Assembly (NCBI GenBank): GCA_907164885.2
Contig: OU015496.1
Span: 107,707,707 to 107,771,706, forward strand
DNA from: Dolomedes plantarius
Lineage: Eukaryota > Arthropoda > Arachnida > Araneae > Dolomedidae
Length of the DNA: 64,000 bases
Direction: 5' to 3'
Below are positions 57,585 through 64,000 of the stretch, one piece after another. Within the stretch, counting starts at the first letter, position 1. Each line of letters begins with the position of its first letter. Position numbers and translations under genes: made by a program. A model generated the notes under the pieces. That model saw nothing but the letters and a program-made list of their open reading frames with translations. It was not told where the DNA came from and ran no database searches.

Positions 57585-58560
57585 TATATGAAGGCCTTAT
57601 TTGAATAGTGGTCCAACTCGATTCTTGTTATTTTGAGGTACAGAGCCTTAAAGTCTAATGAGAGCTTAGAAATGACTGTTGGAGTCTGATTTGTAATGGC
57701 CTATGTTGGCAGCAGAAATAAGCTGAAGGCGTACCAGTTTAAAAATAAGATAGAAATGACTTGTATGAACATGAAAGTGAGGCTAACTCCATTTTTTTTA
57801 AAATGGAGTTGAACCACTATTCAAATAAGGCCTTCATATAAAATCTAAGCAAGGAGAAATCGTTATTATTATAATAACTAGTTGGTACCCGTCAATACAT
57901 GACGGCTAGATAGTGTTACGAATTTTACGAGTCTATGGTAAACTCGCCAAATATGAGAGTTATAGCCAAATTGGCGATGGATTTGGTGACTTATTTTGAT
58001 CGCCAAATTTGGCGATATATCGCCAAATGGTCGCCAGCCTTCTAGACCTTTCTGGAATTTTCTAGTGATATCCAGATGGTTGACCGATAGAGGATGTTTT
58101 GGACGTCTATGAATATACCTGACATCGGCATTATAACTCAGTGTTCTTTTCTGCTGAGAATTGAATGTATTGAAAGTTCGTCAGGCGTGTATTGCATTGA
58201 AGTCTCTGTTATCCTGACTTGCATGTTTAGAGTTTTCTATTGTATGAAAGACAGTTGTTACGTGTTTTCTGTTTGAATTTGCGTATGCGCCCAAAGAATT
58301 TACAGAATAATTAATTTTATTTTGTGTGCACTTTCTGAAGAGATTTTATTCAATCCTATCGAACCAAGGGAAACGGAACAATAGTAAATAAATGCACTAA
58401 TACACAAATTATTCTCAACACATCATTTCCAAATGTTGAAAATCATAGTAATGCGCAGAAACAAATTAATATGTTTAAACGAAATTGGGCTTAGAGAGTA
58501 TCTAAAGCCAGATTTAAAAATGTCACTGAACATGCAGATAAAACCAAAATCGAAATTATT
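57585..58560. repeat. Interspersed repeat with an intact GAAGGCCTT MITE (57585-57840)
   Basis: The MITE is bounded by TATATGAAGGCCTTATTTGA and TCAAATAAGGCCTTCATATA. It has internal hairpin arms (AAATGGAGTT) and no coding sequence. The surrounding 57841-58560 shares blocks inverted with 34000-34480 (for example CTCAACACATCA and GCGCAGAAACAAATTAATAT). The stretch at 57950-58060 adds GCCAAATTTGGCGATATATC-type palindromes. Confidence 0.65.
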
Positions 58561-58589
58561 TTAGTATTTATCAGAGAAGTGATTTTTAA

Positions 58590-60322
58590 CCTTCCTACCC
58601 TGTTGAAAAAAGTTACGTTTTGCCTGTATGGGTCTATTCAACCCAGTTTGGTTTATATTTATTCTAGGTCATAACAAATATTTTTATATAGCTTTATTTT
58701 ATATATTTTGTGTTTATTAATAGAAACAACAAATTTTATATCTTTTATAAACCCCCCTTCATTTTTGCCCCCCCCCTCCCCCCCGTCCGTTTCAACCTCT
58801 TGTTTGTATGTGCGTTGTCACGGGTTTAAAAACTTGGGAAGTAATAGAAATTTTACAAATATATTATGTTTCACTTGCATTTTTCTTGATACATTTTTGT
58901 TAGACAAACAAGATTTACAGTACACATTTATATGCTCTTTGCAAATAAAACTTAAGCATGAAGCACACCTCGTTTGCGTTTTTCGATCTCTCTTTGGATC
59001 GCATTCTTTGCAACTTCCTCGTTTCAGTGTACTGCTATTTTTCTGGTTTTTCACCTTCTGCAATTGCCAATTTCTTCTTTATTGTAACTGGAACATTTTC
59101 CTAACATTTCTGTTATCCTAACATAACAGTTCTATTATCCTAACATTTCTGTAAGGTTCGATCAGCTGATTACCAAGTTCCTTAAGAAAAAGGCGCCTTT
59201 TATGTATAACTTGTTTTGATTTTATGAAGTATTTACATGCATAAAAACAACAAATGCATTTATTGCAGCAAGGTCAATTATATTGTAGAATAAACACACA
59301 GGCCATCTCCTAGTTTCCCTTTTGCATGTATACGTGGCAGCTAATTTATCAGTAGTATCTACTCCACCTTGAGTTTCATTATAACAAAATTATTTCTGGT
59401 TTCTTTTCTTTCTCATGTAAAACTTTGACCTCATGGTACATAGTTGAAAGGAGGATTACCGATTTATTTCTTTTCGGCACATATGAAACAAGAGTCATAT
59501 CCGGTTGAAAACCAAGTAATGAGGAAAATGTTTCTCTATCAAGTGATGATTGAAATTCAGACGGAATAAATGGCTTGTTTTATTTGAGGGTTCCAACGAT
59601 AGTTCAGAACAGAAGTCAGAAATTTTCAAATATAGTAAAATAATTACGAATAAATAAAATAAAATAAATATCAAAGAATAATAAATTGGAATTAAGTGCT
59701 AGTATATACCGTTTTTTTATGTAGATGGAGGGAATTTACACCATTCGGTTTTGTCACGGATAACGAAGGAAGATGGTGACCGCACAGTTTCTTCTTCTGT
59801 ATCGGAAATATCCTTTTTCTTATTATCCTCTTCGATGGATAAGTCATCAGATTCATCAGTTTCGTTCAAATAATTATCACTTCCTTCATCAGATTGATCG
59901 CTGAGCTCTTGCAAAAGCTTTCTGATCTCTTCTTCAGTAAGACCACGCTTATTAGGCGCCATATTGTAAAATAAAATGGCAAAACACGTCAAACAAGTAG
60001 AACGTTATATGTGTATATCAGTATCGTAGCGCCAACTATTAATGATTATTTGAAATACAGACCATCCAAAAATAATAAATTTATTTTTATGCATTTCTGT
60101 GAATATTACTGAAATGGGTCGATTAGACCCATTCAGGTAAAATGTCACCTTTTTTTGTTTGTTAAAAAAAACAATTCGCCAAATCTGAAAAAGCTATAAA
60201 CTAAACTAATTTATCTATTTGAGGAATATTGAAAAAATAAGCTGTCAAAATTAAAATCCATGGGAGCTATCATGAATTAAATTTTGAAAATGGGTCGATT
60301 CGACCCATTCAGGGTAGGAAGG
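58590..60322 (-). mobile_element. piggyBac element relic
   Basis: The ends CCTTCCTACCCTG are identical inverted repeats, each next to TTAA (58586-58589 and 60323-60326), the piggyBac target duplication. Inner motifs AATGGGTCGATTAGACCCAT and GGGTCTATTCAACCCA recur near both ends. The length of 1733 bp is shorter than an autonomous element. Confidence 0.9.
58818..59992 (-). pseudogene. piggyBac transposase, internally deleted and decayed
   Basis: The N-terminus is at 59992-59717: MAPNKRGLTEEEIRKLLQEL, an acidic tract (SDQSDEGSDNYLNETDESDD), then RDKTEWCKFPPST. A large part containing the first catalytic Asps is then missing. Downstream pieces read SYVPKRNKSVILLSTMYHEV, GGVDTTDKLAATYTCKRETR then RWPVCLFYNIIDLAAINAF, followed after a break by the Cys-rich C-terminal domain at 59063-58818 (RGSCKECDPKRDRKTQTRCA then SCLSFICKEHINVYCKSCL), typical of piggyBac. 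The third Asp (GGVDTTD) is kept. Stops and frame changes separate the pieces. Confidence 0.88.
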
Positions 60323-60623
60323 TTAAATTAATATGCATTGAAGAAAAAATCTTTCCAAAATATTTGTTAATTAAAAAGAAAGTTAAATTTTGCCGTCGAT
60401 CCATTCTTTAATGTTAGAAACAAATAACATCTTCCGCGTAGGTCATAGAATAAGAAAGAAGTTTTCTTTGTTTTCTTGAATGGAAGGTAACAGAAAAAAG
60501 ATCTAGGATATTTAATTCAAAGTTTAGTTTTTATGTTACTGAAATTTCACTGTTAATAGAAAATAGTGACGAGGCTGAAAGAAGTAAGATGATTAACTAA
60601 GGAAAACAAAGTATTCCACTTAC

Positions 60624-60730
60624 GACTCTGCCTCCAGGTCCTTCTTTTAATCCCATATATAACGGAGGGGATCCAGATAAAGACGTAACAGACGTGAAAG
60701 GAAAAGAAGACTTCTCTGCTACAAGATTTA
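60624..60730 (-). CDS. Fas1: Fasciclin-1-like gene, most 5' recognised exon: second half of a FAS1 domain
   Basis: This is a 107-base exon with acceptor ttccccatag and donor gtaagt. After two bases (TA) it reads NLVAEKSSFPFTSVTSLSGS then PPLYMGLKEGPGGRV and ends on a codon boundary. FTSVTSLSGSPPLYM fits the L-x-T-x-x-G-x-x-L-x-V strand pair in the middle of a FAS1 domain, and GGRV followed by EYFVNNAKI of 46130-46314 is the next strand (typically G-x-V-x-V-N-x-A-x-I). Its upstream partner must end with one base of a codon and carry the H1 motif. It is beyond 64000 or not recognised, apart from a weak candidate at 63927-63952. Confidence 0.88.
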
Positions 60731-61100
60731 CTATGGGGAAAAAGAAGAGAATTAGATCAAATTACTTCCAAGTAATTACGCGAAAAATAAGTCAGCATTT
60801 ACACATGACAAAACTGACTACAGCAAAATAAATGTAATTCATCAAAATATCACGATTTTTGCAACATGTTAATCCGAACAGTATTTTGATTTTAATATAA
60901 CAATTGGATGCATGGGTAAACTCCAAATAATCGACGAATACAACATGTATGAAACTTTGTGGAAATATACTATAACAGGAACATAAAACTTCTCGAAAGA
61001 CAAAGCCAGAATAAAAAATGAAAGGGTGGCAAGTAGTTAATAGTTTCACTGAACATATAATTATAATTTGTTGAATATCATTGTTATTTTGTTGTTTTTT

Positions 61101-61430
61101 CTAATGCCCCCTGGCAGGAAATTCAAGAACAGGTCCCTATAGGCTTCGGGCTGAAGTGTGCGGCACAGGTTTATATAGCACTAAAAGTGTCGGAGTCGGT
61201 CTTAGCTAGTTGCCAGCTCAATTTTGATCGAACACACCCAGGGGCAACATCTGGGGGATCGTACCGTCTCCCACCCTCTCTGACGTCATAGAGAGACTTT
61301 CCGGTTCACGGATTTAACGTGCCCATATCCAGCTTAGAGACGTAGGTCTGCTGAATGGCGCGCGTCAGGATTATATACGAGCACCCTCATCACCGAAACA
61401 CAGCGTGCAACCGCAAGGCTACCTCGAGCC
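61101..61430 (-). repeat. tRNA-derived SINE, inverted relative of 13271-13529
   Basis: On the minus strand it starts GGGCTCGAGGTAGCCTTGCG (A-box-like), continues GGGCACGTTAAATCCGTG and CCAGATGTTGCCCCTGGG, and ends CAGGGGGCATTAG: the same landmarks in the same order as at 13271-13529. Blocks of about 20-30 bases are near identical and the rest is diverged. Confidence 0.72.
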
Positions 61431-63111
61431 CATCAATTTTATGTGTGACTATTAATCTGTTACATAATATTTCATATCCATAATGAAAGGAGGGTAACTA
61501 GTTTCGAACACATTAATAGTTCTAAAGAACTTTTAACTTAAATTATTTACATATAATTGATAAATATAACAATTAATTAGTTCTATAATGTTTAACCCCT
61601 TCCTTCTCGCTTCCGTCAAAACTACGGGGAGCGGTTTCGCCTTCTATTTGTCGTGCTCGTGATATTTCCGGACTGGAGTGTTTAAAAGTAACACACCAAA
61701 AAGATCAAAACAATCCATTTCATTTACCCTGGAAAATTGTTATTTCTTATTTTACATACCAGATGGCAGCACCAGACTATTTATAATGTAATTGAGGATG
61801 GTTTTTTTTAAAAACTAGATGTGGCATATCAAGAAATAAATGGAACCCTCCAGAAAAAATAGGCACTTTTATTACCGTTTTCTTGAATGCAATCGTTAAG
61901 GGGTTAAAATCCAGCATGAATGAATAAAAACTAGTTTTGAAATAATAAATAGCGCTAAAGAACTACTGATAGGAAAAAGTAATACATAACAGTTCTATTG
62001 CGATATCAATTACTTCTAAACTAGTTGCGAACTATTTATTGTTTACTATAAATTTCAAGAAATTGTGGGTTCCAATTAATAGATAAATACATTTATATAC
62101 ACTTTAAGCAAATGAACAAGATTTTGAATCTATTCAAACAGTTACCTATATGGGCAAACTACAAATTATCATTGAATGTATGTATGTACTCGAAATTTAC
62201 CCTACAGATGTAAAAAAAAAATTTAAAAAAATATAAAAAAATTATTACATCAATTTTTATATTTCAGTTAAACATATAACTGTAAGATGCAAGTCAAATA
62301 ATCTATTATCATATTTAAAATACACCCATTGTGATAAATTTTAAGATGGAGAACTACTTTTACTTCAAACCCCTAAACAGTAATATCCAAGTCAAAATAA
62401 TTACAACTTCCACTCTCCTACACAATGCTATCAACAAACACACTGTATCACCAACAAACTGTATCACATCAAACTGTATCAAACTGTACCACACTGTATC
62501 GACAAATTACAAATTATCATTGAAGGTATGTATGTACTCGAAAGTTTACAGATGTCAAAAAAATTTTAATTACAATTTTTACATTTCCAGTTATACATAT
62601 AGCTGTACGATACAAATCAAATAATTGATTACCATGTTTAAAATACACCCATTGCGATAAATTTTAAGATGGAGCACTACTTTAACTTCAAACCCCTAAA
62701 ACAGGTCAAAATAATTACAACTTCCATTCTGATACACAATGCCATCAACACATCTTTCGTTGAGAAAATCTCAAAGGAACTCCCTGGGGAAAGGAAACAT
62801 ATTCTGTCTAGCAATCTTGGGGATTCAGATACATTTTCTTTCGCAGAAAAATAGTTCAAAAGAAACCATCTTTAAAATGTCTTTAGATTTCTAGCGCTCT
62901 CCGAAATTTTATTCACAACTGCAGTCCCTGAAGCCAGTTAGACGTAAAAATCAAACCCCTCAAGAAGAGACTTGCTAAATCTCAAATTTGAACCCACTTC
63001 GATATCCAGAGAACCTAAAGAATAGAAAGTATGACTGCGTTTGGAAAACAAATCAGAAAAGATAAGTACACATGATGCCAAATGAATAAAATAGAGTTTT
63101 GATTTAAAATA

Positions 63112-63112
<1 letters not shown>

Positions 63113-63183
<71 letters not shown>
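63113..63183. repeat. (TA)n microsatellite followed by (TG)n
   Basis: About 70 bases of alternating TA, then AATAAGCG and about eight TG units to 63206. Confidence 0.95.
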
Positions 63184-63189
<6 letters not shown>

Positions 63190-64000
63190 GCGTGTGTGTG
63201 TGTGTGTATAGCATAGCAGATGTTGATATGTCATATTTTCATATTTTCGCCAAATTAAAAAAGTAACTTTTACTGTGAAATAAGTAACTTTTACTGTGAA
63301 AGTTTTTCAATCCAAATATTCTTTAGTTAATACTCATATTCAACCTCAAGCATGAATTTTCATTCAATGACAATTTTCAATTAGGGACTAAAATATTCAA
63401 TTAGGGACCAAGTGTTACCTCTTTTATAATGTAAAAGCATTTGCCAATATGCGAATAACTTAGTATCATACCATAATTCAACAATCAGCTTATGCCACAT
63501 TAAAGAACCAACATCTGCCACTTTACCCCAATCAAAATAGACCTGATTTTGACGAATGGCTAAAAAAAATATGAAAGTTTTGAAAATTGGTGGAGATGTT
63601 TGTTTAGACATGCTAATGAACATACTAAAAGACCCCACCGATCAGACTTGAGCTTTCGCCGCCATCTTGGAAAATGTGTACACTTTTGTTTTTTGCAAGT
63701 AACTTGAGAAATATTGATTTTATGTAAAAAAATTGAGTTTAAAAATTAAAGAGAACTAAACTGCGAACAAAAACGTCATTTACATTTTTTTATAAATCGA
63801 ACACGAACAAAGATAATTGACTTTGAAAGGAGCGAACCATGACGCCTGGGACGCGGATGCGCGAGTCCTCCCCGTCGCGATGGGAGGATGATCCGCGCAT
63901 GTGTGCCAAAAGTCTTGTATACTCACGTTTGTCAAATCTCTGCATATCAAAGCTCAAGAGAAAGTTGTAACAATGCCCAATCCATTGTTATCAGGTTGTA

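Larger units (their letters stand above)
46315..60623 (-). other. Fas1: 14-kb intron between FAS1 exons 60624-60730 and 46130-46314
   Basis: This intron holds the minisatellite at 46497-46650, the hAT at 46923-48021, the MITE at 52356-52509, a SINE-like fragment near 53125-53290, the 430-bp repeat at 54404-54828, simple repeats, the MITE at 57585-57840 and its larger host repeat, and the piggyBac relic at 58590-60322. I recognise nothing in 48030-50450, 50531-52355, 53291-54403, 55280-57584 or 60327-60623. Open frames such as 47926-48255 and 56183-56416 look like chance. Confidence 0.85.
60731..64000 (-). other. Fas1: Partial intron 5' of the 60624-60730 exon
   Basis: This region contains the SINE at 61101-61430 and a (TA)n tract at 63113-63183 followed by (TG)n. 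62150-62720 shows two related AT-rich blocks (GAACTACTTTTACTTCAAAC and GAGCACTACTTTAACTTCAA with CAAATTATCATTGAAGGTAT) that look like a local duplication of about 330 bp. I see nothing recognisable in 61431-62150, 62860-63112 or 63207-63900. Confidence 0.6.

Noticed and set aside
58708..59121. 137-codon plus-strand open frame
   Set aside because: It is the shadow of the piggyBac Cys-rich domain coded on the other strand.
1..64000. CRISPR arrays, rRNA genes or bacterial operons
   Set aside because: None seen: the repeats are transposons, tandem duplications or simple sequence, and the gene structure is eukaryotic with introns.

Overview
This window reads as a stretch of an arthropod chromosome, probably from a spider or other arachnid. 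The evidence is AT-rich non-coding DNA, introns of 2.6 to 21 kb, and many mariner, Tc1, hAT, piggyBac and tRNA-SINE relics. The arachnid part is an inference from the general look of the transposon relics; no diagnostic marker was tested.

There is one real cellular gene, on the minus strand, spanning nearly the whole window. Eight exons (60624-60730, 46130-46314, 42996-43128, 40246-40393, 32490-32673, 11298-11454, 7023-7155, 1691-1829) all have AG and GT borders, and their reading phases join without a break. Together they give about 394 codons of a multi-FAS1 cell-adhesion protein that most resembles fasciclin-1. They run from the second half of one FAS1 domain, through two complete domains, to the first residues of another. 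The signal peptide and amino end (beyond 64000) and the last domain and carboxyl end (below position 1) are outside the window or unrecognised. No other functional gene was found.

The introns are packed with mobile DNA, mostly broken. Reading upward: a frameshifted multi-copy arthropod gene (1-1192); a 2.8-kb TTAA-flanked element with a Mutator-like (PF20700-type) transposase nested in a SINE (2974-6028); a Tc1 element nested in a long-TIR element (8399-10673); IS630/Tc1/mariner relics of DUF4817 type (12400-12963, 18621-18818, 36534-37979, 39220-39489); a second Tc1 (22599-23807); a mariner nested at the edge of a 430-bp repeat inside a MITE (30407-32394); two hAT relics with clean 8-bp target duplications (44906-45618, 46923-48021); and a piggyBac relic with TTAA duplications (58590-60322). 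MITEs, SINEs and (TA)n tracts fill in between.

The most unusual structure is in the introns around the second FAS1 domain. Just 5' of two successive exons lie tandem arrays (six units of about 173 bp; four units of about 280 bp). Every unit repeats the start of the exon plus its 3' splice site, so the pre-mRNA meets several decoy acceptors before each true one. A third array (about 289 bp per unit) lies in the same intron as the second. MITE and hAT insertions are each confined to one repeat unit, so the other units show the pre-insertion sequence and order the events.
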